Origin: an uncultured Collinsella sp.
GTDB taxonomy: Bacteria > Actinomycetota > Coriobacteriia > Coriobacteriales > Coriobacteriaceae
Assembly: GCA_900553935.1 (NCBI GenBank)
Contig: USFK01000054.1
Span: 1-8,302, forward strand
Direction: 5' to 3'
DNA length: 8,302 nucleotides
Shown: positions 1 through 6,550 of the stretch, piece after piece
Layout: the number at the start of each line of letters is the position of its first letter
How positions within the stretch are numbered: the stretch's first letter is position 1
Notes under the pieces: model-generated
The model's database searches: none
What the model saw: only the letters and a program-made list of their open reading frames with translations
What the model was told of the DNA's origin: nothing
Program-made: the position numbers and the translations under genes

Positions 1-189
1 ATAGAGGCCCGGGTGCCAAGCGCGGCAGCTCCCAATGGCCTTGAGCTGGCTCTTCGCGAAGCGCCAGGGGTGTACCCAGCCGTGCCCCTTCGGCTCTGCC
101 CACACGGCGCCGTGGAGCAGCCCCTCGGCGGGAACGCTCACGAGCAGGTCGGCCATGTCCTTCTCGTCCATGAGTTCACTGACGCTCAT
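1..189 (-). CDS. 5' part of an unidentified protein, possibly an SGNH/GDSL hydrolase (runs off left edge)
   Basis: The frame is open from an ATG at 187-189 on the minus strand to base 1 with no stop, giving the first 63 residues of a longer protein. A purine-rich AGAGGGGCG lies upstream of the ATG and supports this start. The protein begins MSVSELMDEKDMADLL and continues with a segment reading GHGWVHPWRFAKSQLKAIG. The pattern of Gly-Ala, then an aromatic-rich Gly-Trp-x-x-Pro-x-Arg-Phe, then Gln-Leu reminds me of the N-terminal beta-sandwich leader of SGNH/GDSL-family hydrolases in Firmicutes and Coriobacteriia. The catalytic GDS block would lie off the edge, so the function is only a guess. 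No signal peptide is visible, so the product would be cytoplasmic. The 313-351 terminator separates it from the upstream operon, so it probably has its own promoter in 190-312, where I see no convincing -35/-10 pair. Confidence 0.6.
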   Translation of the reverse strand, partial: MSVSELMDEKDMADLLVSVPAEGLLHGAVWAEPKGHGWVHPWRFAKSQLKAIGSCRAWHPGLY

Positions 190-312
190 CGCACGTCGCC
201 CCTCTGCGATTCAGCCACGTTGTGTGCGCTGCGATTGTTGTTTGCGGCCATCCATTGTGGCAGAAACAGCGGCCGCATGGGTGCTAGGCGATAACGCTTC
301 AAGCGAGCTGCG

Positions 313-351
313 AAAACTCTCCCTCGGGCGAGAAACCGACGCCCGAGAGGG
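313..351 (-). terminator. Rho-independent terminator of the phosphatase-glycosylase operon
   Basis: Read on the minus strand, CTCGGGCG and CGCCCGAG pair around a 9-base loop, and the stem extends by about two more pairs including a G-U wobble. A short run of four T (plus-strand AAAA at 313-316) follows. It lies 48 bases past the stop codon of the glycosylase, where a transcript end is expected. The T-run is short, so termination may be incomplete and some read-through into the gene at 1-189 is possible. Confidence 0.55.
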
Positions 352-398
352 GGTTTCGTACGCAATCGCGTCGATAACAGCCCTTCCGGCACCCGGCG

Positions 399-935
399 CT
401 ACTCGCCATCGGCAGCGCGGCGGAGCGGCTCGTAGGCGGCAACGAGGTCATCAAGGCGCATGCGGGCGTTTGCCGGGCTCGTGGAAGGGAGCCCCGTGCA
501 TGGAACGCCGCATGCAGGTTCAACGAGCCGCTGGTAGAGCCGTGTGGCGGTGCTTCCCGTGCAGAACACGCGCGCGATGGGCGCTATCGAGAGAATCCGG
601 CCAACGTCATTGGGCACGGGATTGCGAATGGAGGCATCGCTCGCCCCTTCTATGGTGCAGCTTCGAAGCACGTCCCAGAGGGCAACGTGATGGCGCAGGC
701 ACAGGTCGCGACGAGCATCGTTCGTCTCGGGGACGCCCTCTTGCCACAGCGCCGCCACCACGCGCCAGAAGCGGTTCTGTGGGTTGCCGTAGTAGAAGTG
801 CACTTCGCGCGATTTGGGGCTGGGCATGGTCCCCAGCACCAGCACACGGCTCTTCTCATCAAATATTGGATCGAGTGGGTGAATGACGAGCCGGCCCGCA
901 GGGGTGGACGCCTCTTTGCCTGCGTTACTCGCCAT
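399..935 (-). CDS. DNA-deoxyinosine (hypoxanthine) glycosylase, uracil-DNA glycosylase superfamily
   Basis: This 178-residue protein probably removes hypoxanthine, the product of adenine deamination, from DNA as the first step of base-excision repair in the cytoplasm. Family marks are HPLDPIFDEKSR at 19-30, the GTMPSPKSRE motif (35-44) corresponding to the superfamily's GSFPS-type active-site loop, FYYGNPQNRFW at 47-57, a GS(T)A segment near 127-130, and LPSTSPAN at 149-156 matching the DNA-insertion loop. Length is normal for the family (about 160-190). I start at the ATG at 933-935, just before the conserved part and overlapping the phosphatase stop by 11 bp (an ATG-GCG-AG-TAA arrangement), which suggests translational coupling. 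An in-frame ATG at 968 would add eleven arginine/serine-rich residues encoded inside the phosphatase gene and is less likely. A GGAG sits about 10 bases upstream of the chosen start. Family assignment is firm; substrate preference within the superfamily is inferred. Confidence 0.85.
   Translation of the reverse strand: MASNAGKEASTPAGRLVIHPLDPIFDEKSRVLVLGTMPSPKSREVHFYYGNPQNRFWRVVAALWQEGVPETNDARRDLCLRHHVALWDVLRSCTIEGASDASIRNPVPNDVGRILSIAPIARVFCTGSTATRLYQRLVEPACGVPCTGLPSTSPANARMRLDDLVAAYEPLRRAADGE
400..411. repeat. 12-bp direct repeat, copy 1 (spans the glycosylase stop)
   Basis: The plus-strand sequence TACTCGCCATCG occurs here and again at 926-937. This copy holds the last codons and stop of the glycosylase gene. 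It may be coincidental: both flanking genes end in the peptide Asp-Gly-Glu. Confidence 0.5.
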
Positions 936-1764
936 CGCGTATGGGCTCCGCGAACTCCTCGCCGTCATCCAAACGTATCATCGTAACCTGGCCAAAGCCC
1001 GCACCACCCGCGGCACCGGAGTCGATGTCCCAGCGGTCAGCCACGCCGCCCGTTGCGTCGCATGCTCCCACACGCACCATCTGCGCAATGCCGTCACTGT
1101 TTCTCACCGGACGGTCAAACTCGTTGGTCATGGATACCAGGTAAGGCGTGGGCGTGTGACCGGCCACAACAATGGGGCCCTCTCCTCTCTCGTCAAGTAG
1201 CCCTGTGGGGACCGACCAGAACTCGCCGCGAATCCACAGCAGGTCATCGGACGACTGCACCGCGAGCATCTGCTGCAGCAGCTCGCGATCGGCACCCACC
1301 GCTCCGACGCCATCGGCACAATCGACGCCATGCTCAAGTAAAAACGCGCGCGCCGCCTTCATCTCGATTCCAGCATGTACCAGCAGATACGGGCGCTCCT
1401 CGGTCTCGACCACCGCGTAGAGCGGCAGCGCGGCCATCCATCGCACGAGCTCCTCGTATGCCTCAAATTCCATGTCGTTGAGCTGCTCGCGCGTCGTCCA
1501 GCCACCGTTGATATCCCAGGTCTCGGCATCGAGCGGATCCTGGCCAATGATGGCATCGAGCATGATCTGCTCGTGATTGCCCTTGAGCACACGGGCGTTG
1601 AGCAGCGAGCGCACGAGCTTAATAACGCCGACCGGATCGGGCCCGCGATCGATCATGTCGCCCAGCACGTACAGCGTGTCGTCGGACGTCAACGAGATCT
1701 TAGACAGGGCCTCGTCAAGCGCACGCACGTGCCCGTGAGCATCAGATGTCACATAGATCGCCAT
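925..1764 (-). CDS. PPP-family metallophosphoesterase (serine/threonine-phosphatase-like)
   Basis: This 279-residue cytoplasmic enzyme has the complete two-metal phosphoesterase signature of the PPP family, in the group of phage lambda phosphatase and PrpA/PrpB. Motifs are DAHG at 8-11 (family form GDxHG, here with Ser in place of Gly), GDMIDRG at 35-41, GNHE at 62-65, the metal-ligand HAG at 130-132, AGHTP at 201-205, and IDSGAAGG at 247-254, equivalent to the ID(T/S)G..GG strand of lambda phosphatase. All ligands appear intact. It could dephosphorylate phosphoserine, phosphothreonine or phosphotyrosine proteins, or diadenosine polyphosphates as ApaH-like members do; the sequence does not decide. 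The start is well supported: AAGGAAAGG lies six bases before the ATG. It is the first gene of a minus-strand operon with the overlapping DNA glycosylase, and its promoter should lie in the divergent spacer 1780-2017. Confidence 0.87.
   Translation of the reverse strand: MAIYVTSDAHGHVRALDEALSKISLTSDDTLYVLGDMIDRGPDPVGVIKLVRSLLNARVLKGNHEQIMLDAIIGQDPLDAETWDINGGWTTREQLNDMEFEAYEELVRWMAALPLYAVVETEERPYLLVHAGIEMKAARAFLLEHGVDCADGVGAVGADRELLQQMLAVQSSDDLLWIRGEFWSVPTGLLDERGEGPIVVAGHTPTPYLVSMTNEFDRPVRNSDGIAQMVRVGACDATGGVADRWDIDSGAAGGAGFGQVTMIRLDDGEEFAEPIRDGE
926..937. repeat. 12-bp direct repeat, copy 2 (spans the glycosylase start and phosphatase stop)
   Basis: Identical to 400-411. This copy carries the ATG of the glycosylase and most of the TAA of the phosphatase, so the glycosylase coding region is exactly bracketed by the two copies. 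Confidence 0.5.
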
Positions 1765-1814
1765 GGTACGCCTTTCCTTGCATTGCGGCCGAAGCCCGGA
1801 GCCGTAACTAAAAC

Positions 1815-1831
1815 TTCAAGTTGAACTTAAA
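1815..1831. promoter_or_regulatory. 17-bp imperfect dyad in the divergent spacer, possible operator
   Basis: TTCAAGTT and AACTTAAA flank a central G and pair at seven of eight positions. The centre is 59 bp upstream of the phosphatase ATG and about 195 bp upstream of the antiporter ATG. Outer GTAAC (1804-1808) and GTTAC (1833-1837) add further, off-centre symmetry. The half-site resembles the CAAGTT-type arms of MerR/SoxR-class operators, but I see no confident -35/-10 pair around it, so the role is inferred. In the rest of the 253-bp spacer I see no gene, and only a weak TACAAA (1958-1963) that might be the antiporter -10 without a recognisable -35. Confidence 0.3.
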
Positions 1832-2017
1832 CGTTACCCATTGTACTCCGTTGCAATAAAGCTGGAAAGGGTTTCCGAGCAGAGGCAAAGACGACAGCCG
1901 TCTATGACGATATCGCGCACGCCCGCAATCCAACCCCATAAACCCACCATCTTTGGGTACAAATAACCGCAGACAACTGACCGTGCCACGCCAACCACCC
2001 AGGAGCGGACACTATCC

Positions 2018-3619
2018 ATGAACCAGATCCTTCTTTTTATCGGCCTCGTCATCATTTTGTGCCTGACCATCAAACCCGTCGGCAAAAAACTCCCCTTCCC
2101 CACCCTGCTCATCTTTATCGCGCTCGGCATGCTGTTGGGCGTCAACGGGCCGGCGCACATCGAATTTAGCGACTACGCGCTCACCGAAACCGTCTGCAGC
2201 ACGGCGCTGCTGTTCATCATGTTCTACGGCGGCTTTAACACCAACATAGACCGCGCCAAGCCCGTCGCCGCGCCGGCGGTGCTGCTGAGCACGCTCGGCG
2301 TCGTCATCACTGCTGGCATCACCGGCGTGTTCGCCCACTTTGTGCTGGGCTTCGACTGGATCGGCGGCCTGCTGCTGGGATCGGTCGTGGCATCCACCGA
2401 CGCGGCCAGCGTCTTTAGCGTGCTGCGCGAGCACAACCTGTCGCTGAGGGGCGGCACCGACTCGCTGCTCGAGGTCGAATCGGGCTCCAACGACCCCGTC
2501 GCCTACATGCTCACCGCCGTGCTCGCCACACTCGCAGCCGGCGGCGACATCAACATTCCCGCACTGCTGGCCAAGCAGATTATCCTGGGCGTGGGCCTGG
2601 GCCTTGCCATCGGCTGGGCGGCGGGCCACCTGATTGAACGCGCACGCGCAACAGCCGAGGGCGCGCAGACCATCTTTTTGTTCGCCGTGGCAATCGTCGC
2701 CTACGCGCTGCCGAGCTACCTGGGCGGCAACGGCTTTTTGGCCGTGTACCTGGCCGGCATTGTGCTGGGCGCGAGCGACATCACCGGCAAGGTCGAGCTG
2801 GCGCACTTCTTCGACACCCTCACCGAGATGGCCGAGATGACCATCTTCTTTTTGCTGGGCCTACTCGTCACGCCCGCGCGCCTGCCGCAAATGCTGCTAC
2901 CCGGCCTGGCGCTCATGGCGTTTATGCTCTTCGTGAGCCGCCCCATCGCCGTGGGTCTGCTGCTGGTGCCCTTTAAGACCAACCCTCGCCAGGTTGCGCT
3001 CGTAAGCTGGGCGGGTCTGCGCGGCGCGGCTTCGGTCGTATTTAGTCTCTTTGCCGTGGTAACCGGTGTTCCCGGTGGTCACGACCTGTTTGACCTGGTG
3101 TTTGTGATTGCCGTGTCAAGCATTGTGGTGCAGGGATCGCTGCTACCGGCGGTGGCGAAGAAGCTCGACATGATCGATGCAGCAGGCGATGTGCGCCGCA
3201 CCTTTAACGATTACCGCGACGAAGACGGCATGTCGTTCGTCAAGCTCAAGGTGGGCGCGGGCCATCCGTTTGCCGGTCGCTCGCTTGCGGATATTGGCAG
3301 TGCGACGGACATGCTCGTGGTCCTGGTGCTGCGTGACGGCGCACACCCCGTGCTGCCCAACGGCGACACCGTAATTGAAGAAGGCGACCTTCTGGTTATG
3401 GCCGCGCCAACGTTTGAAGAGCGTGCCGAGGTTACGCTGCGCGAGGTCACCGTGACGTCCCACGGTCGCCTGGCCGGTCAGCGCCTGCGCGACGTGCCGC
3501 AGGGCAAGCACCCGTTTATCGTGGTGATGCTCAAGCGCGAAGGCCAAACGATCATCCCCGACGGCAACACCCAAGTCCACGCCGGCGACGAAGCTGTCAT
3601 CGCCACACTGGCGTCGTAG
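2018..3619 (+). CDS. CPA1-family K+(Na+)/H+ antiporter with two RCK_C domains (NhaP2/CvrA-like)
   Basis: This 533-residue inner-membrane protein exchanges a monovalent cation, probably K+ and possibly Na+, for protons in pH and ion homeostasis. Residues 1-380 form about 12-13 hydrophobic helices. The transport core shows ASTDAASVF (125-133), ESGSNDP (154-160; the Asn158-Asp159 pair is typical of CPA1 members) and WAGLRGA (331-337) with the conserved Arg335. From about 405 the protein is soluble, with two TrkA_C/RCK_C-like units (about 405-468 and 475-532). Each has a hydrophobic strand followed by a P(N/D)G turn and a Gly-Asp pair (EEGDLLV, HAGDEAV). RCK_C domains gate transport on ligand binding, and in some relatives the ligand is cyclic di-AMP; that is family knowledge, not visible here. 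The start has an AGGAG 12 bases upstream, a rather long spacing, but the N-terminal helix beginning at MNQILLF fits the family. The neighbours do not suggest an operon. I leave the symbol empty because the ion cannot be read from sequence. Confidence 0.88.
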   Translation: MNQILLFIGLVIILCLTIKPVGKKLPFPTLLIFIALGMLLGVNGPAHIEFSDYALTETVCSTALLFIMFYGGFNTNIDRAKPVAAPAVLLSTLGVVITAGITGVFAHFVLGFDWIGGLLLGSVVASTDAASVFSVLREHNLSLRGGTDSLLEVESGSNDPVAYMLTAVLATLAAGGDINIPALLAKQIILGVGLGLAIGWAAGHLIERARATAEGAQTIFLFAVAIVAYALPSYLGGNGFLAVYLAGIVLGASDITGKVELAHFFDTLTEMAEMTIFFLLGLLVTPARLPQMLLPGLALMAFMLFVSRPIAVGLLLVPFKTNPRQVALVSWAGLRGAASVVFSLFAVVTGVPGGHDLFDLVFVIAVSSIVVQGSLLPAVAKKLDMIDAAGDVRRTFNDYRDEDGMSFVKLKVGAGHPFAGRSLADIGSATDMLVVLVLRDGAHPVLPNGDTVIEEGDLLVMAAPTFEERAEVTLREVTVTSHGRLAGQRLRDVPQGKHPFIVVMLKREGQTIIPDGNTQVHAGDEAVIATLAS

Positions 3620-3633
3620 TGACCAGGGGTTAG

Positions 3634-3711
3634 CTAATTTGCGACGAAGAAATCAAGCGCCTAGAGAACCTCATGCCTTCGCTCGCAGATTTGGATTTGC
3701 CCGAGGAGTAA
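3634..3711 (+). pseudogene. Short coding-like tail, possible 3' gene remnant
   Basis: Between the antiporter stop and serC, a frame bounded by TAG (3631-3633) and TAA (3709-3711) encodes a charged, helix-like run: DEEIKRLENL, then MPSLADLDLPEE. It has no start with a ribosome-binding site; the only ATG (3673) would give 12 residues. It reads like the acidic C-terminus of a lost protein, but it is short enough to be chance. In the rest of the 226-bp spacer I see no terminator for the antiporter gene. Confidence 0.2.
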
Positions 3712-3784
3712 AGCACCCCTCCCCCATGTAACCATCCTGTAAATCATAGCGGCGCACTCGAGTTTTACCGTGATGCGGTCGCGC

Positions 3785-3812
3785 CTGACGCTGCACTGTG
3801 CTAAAGTATCCC
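3785..3812 (+). promoter_or_regulatory. Weak candidate promoter for serC-serA
   Basis: CTGACG (3785-3790, -35-like, four of six matches to TTGACA) is followed after 16 bases by TATCCC (3807-3812, three of six matches to TATAAT). The alternative -10 TAAAGT (3802-3807) is only 11 bases from the same -35. The position, 34 bases before the serC ATG and after the remnant at 3634-3711, suits a transcription start. No T-box (its conserved antiterminator sequence) or other serine-sensing leader is visible. Confidence 0.25.
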
Positions 3813-3845
3813 GAACGTTCAAACGACTACGAGGGGAACTAGAAG

Positions 3846-4970
<1,125 letters not shown>

Positions 4971-4985
4971 CCCGCAACGAGCGGG
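4971..4985 (+). other. Small GC hairpin between serC and serA
   Basis: CCCGC and GCGGG pair around AACGA directly after the serC stop. There is no T-tract, so it is not an intrinsic terminator; it could be an mRNA-stability or processing element. Downstream in the same 69-bp spacer are TTGTT/AACAA arms (4999-5011 region) around ATA, containing a TATAAA that could serve as an internal -10, but no matching -35 is seen. AAGGAG (5028-5033), six bases before the serA ATG, is a near-ideal ribosome-binding site. Confidence 0.35.
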
Positions 4986-5039
4986 CCGGCCAGCCACTTC
5001 AAACCACTTGTTATAAACAAATCCGCTAAGGAGTTTTTC

Positions 5040-6203
5040 ATGCGCAAGATTAAAACCATCGACGACATTACCAAGGACGGCAAAGTCGAATTTGGCGAGG
5101 GCTACGAGTTTGTGGGCACCGCCGAGGAGGCCGACGCCATCCTGATGCGCTCCACCGACCTGCACGGCTACGAGCTGCCCGAGGGCATCCGCGCCATCGC
5201 CCGCTGCGGCGCCGGCGTCAACAACATCCCCGTCGAGGAGTACGCCAAGAAGGGCGTCGTCGTCTTTAACTCCCCCGGTGCCAACAGCAACGCCGTCAAG
5301 GAGCTCGTCCTGGGCATGCTGGTGCTCTCGAGCCGCGGAGTAGTGCAGTCGATGAACTGGGTGCGCGACAACGCCGACGACCTCGAGATCCAGGTCGATG
5401 CCGAAAAAGCCAAGAAGGCCTTTGTGGGCCGCGAGCTCAAGGGCAAGCGCATCGGCGTCATCGGCCTGGGCAACGTAGGCTCCAAGGTCGCCAACGCCTG
5501 TGTCGACCTGGGCATGGACGTTTACGGCTACGATCCGTTCATTTCCGTCGAGCACGCGTGGGTGCTGAGCCGCGAGGTGCAGCGCGTGGGCACGCTCGAG
5601 GATCTGTGCCGCGGCTGCGACTACCTCACCGTGCACGTGCCCAGCAAGGCCGACACCATCGGTATGATCAGCACCGAGCAGATTAACCTGCTGGCGCCCG
5701 ACGCCGTGCTCATCAACTACGCGCGCGAGACCATCATTGACGAGGACGCCGTCGACGCCGCCCTGCGCGAGGGCAAGCTCAGCTGGTTTAGCTGCGACTT
5801 TGCCACGCCCAAGACCGTCAAGATGCCCAATACGTTTATCACCACGCATTCGGGCGCCGGCACCGGCGAGGCCGAGGCCAACTGCGCCGACATGGCCATC
5901 AGCGAGCTCAAGGATTACCTGGAAAACGGCAACATCGCGCACAGCGTCAACTACCCCGCCTGCAGCATGGGCAAGGCGCGCGCCGCAAGCCGCATTGCCT
6001 GCCTGCATGCCAACGTGCCCAACATGATCGGCCAGATCACGGCCATTCTCGCCAAGGACAACGCCAATGTGCAGCGCATGACCAACGAGTCCGCTGGCGA
6101 GAACGCCTACACCATGTTCGACACCGATGAGCACCTGGACGGCAGCACGATCGAGGCGCTCAAGCAGATTCCGTCGATGTATCGCGTGCGCGTGATTAAG
6201 TAG
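5040..6203 (+). CDS. serA: D-3-phosphoglycerate dehydrogenase SerA, short ACT-domain form
   Basis: This 387-residue NAD-dependent enzyme oxidises 3-phosphoglycerate to 3-phosphohydroxypyruvate, the first committed step of serine synthesis, feeding SerC next door. The substrate-binding part shows ARCGAGVNNIPV (54-65) and FNSPGANSNAVKEL (76-89). The NAD-binding part has the Rossmann motif GLGNVG (142-147), Asp165 at the strand end that selects NAD, the conserved VHVP (198-201), INYAR (225-229) with catalytic Arg229, and TTHSGAG (268-274) with catalytic His270. A C-terminal ACT domain (about 320-387, with NVPNMIGQITAILA) is the usual site of serine feedback inhibition. Length and layout match the clostridial/Coriobacteriia short form. 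Oddity: the catalytic glutamate of the His-Glu pair, expected about 29 residues after Arg229, falls at Pro257-Lys258 in CDFATPKTV, with no insertion or deletion nearby. The conserved TPH is also TTH. The start has an optimal AAGGAG six bases upstream. Confidence 0.93.
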   Translation: MRKIKTIDDITKDGKVEFGEGYEFVGTAEEADAILMRSTDLHGYELPEGIRAIARCGAGVNNIPVEEYAKKGVVVFNSPGANSNAVKELVLGMLVLSSRGVVQSMNWVRDNADDLEIQVDAEKAKKAFVGRELKGKRIGVIGLGNVGSKVANACVDLGMDVYGYDPFISVEHAWVLSREVQRVGTLEDLCRGCDYLTVHVPSKADTIGMISTEQINLLAPDAVLINYARETIIDEDAVDAALREGKLSWFSCDFATPKTVKMPNTFITTHSGAGTGEAEANCADMAISELKDYLENGNIAHSVNYPACSMGKARAASRIACLHANVPNMIGQITAILAKDNANVQRMTNESAGENAYTMFDTDEHLDGSTIEALKQIPSMYRVRVIK

Positions 6204-6242
6204 CGCCGGCGCCAAACCTGCCAGACAGACCACGAAGCCCAT

Positions 6243-6278
6243 TCGCCCCCCGTTTTCACGAAACGGGGGGCGATTTTG
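6243..6278 (+). terminator. Strong rho-independent terminator after serA
   Basis: A perfect 12-bp stem, CGCCCCCCGTTT (6244-6255) with AAACGGGGGGCG (6261-6272), closes a 5-base loop, and an outer T-A pair makes 13. ATTTTGTT follows. It begins 40 bases after the serA stop and ends the serC-serA transcript. On the opposite strand no T-run follows the stem, so it is directional. Confidence 0.92.
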
Positions 6279-6453
6279 TTGCTCCGGACGACTTTAAAAT
6301 GATACCCAGAACAAGTTTTTTCAGATAATCGATAGTGAGGCTCCAGTCGCTAAGCACGCCCGCTTTGATAAACAGCTTTATCAGGGACTTTAGTAGGTAA
6401 AAATCGGTCTCTATGTGCCGAATGTAAGTTGACTGTCTATTTTCCGAAACAAC
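6256..6453 (-). pseudogene. AT-rich 5'-truncated gene remnant, family unknown
   Basis: On the minus strand a frame following a TAA (6454-6456) is open for 65 codons to a TGA (6256-6258). It contains no ATG or TTG, and its only GTG is mid-frame, so it cannot be a complete gene. Its translation nevertheless looks like real protein: STYIRHIETDFYLLK, then SLIKLFIKAGVLSDW, then SLTIDYLKKLVLGIILK, an amphipathic, helix-rich pattern. The last residues (about TKSPPVS) are read through the serA terminator hairpin and are unlikely to be original. By hand count, G+C over 6301-6480 is 73 of 180 (about 41%), well below the neighbouring genes, which suggests decayed foreign DNA. I do not recognise the family; the C-terminus of a mobile-element or defence protein is possible but unproven. 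In the rest of the 347-bp stretch 6204-6550, apart from the terminator, I see only short hairpins such as GATAAA/TTTATC (6367-6382) and no gene. Confidence 0.4.
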
Positions 6454-6550
6454 TTATTCTAGATAGCATTTTTAGGGTCCCTCCAAGGCAAAATTGAAGC
6501 CTTTTTGCGACCAGAACTCTAGCTCGCGCTACCGTTTACCCACCGCGCGA

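Noticed and set aside
35..886. A 283-codon plus-strand frame opposite the glycosylase gene
   Set aside because: Arg/Ser/Ala-rich antisense translation without motifs; the minus-strand glycosylase explains the conservation pattern.
1840..2017. Possible cyclic di-AMP riboswitch before the antiporter gene
   Set aside because: No recognisable conserved core of that class and no expression-platform hairpin near the start codon.
2012..2806. A 264-codon minus-strand frame opposite the antiporter gene
   Set aside because: Gln/His/Ala/Asp-rich reverse translation of a membrane-protein gene, with no independent support.
3712..3845. Possible serine T-box or other riboswitch before serC
   Set aside because: The leader is short and shows neither a T-box antiterminator sequence nor a terminator hairpin.
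4984..4991. GGCCGGCC palindrome in the serC-serA spacer
   Set aside because: An 8-bp GC palindrome is expected in DNA this GC-rich and has no supporting context.
6429..6460. TTGACT followed by TATTCT as a plus-strand promoter
   Set aside because: The spacer is 20 bases, too long for a standard promoter, and no plus-strand gene follows for more than 1.2 kb.
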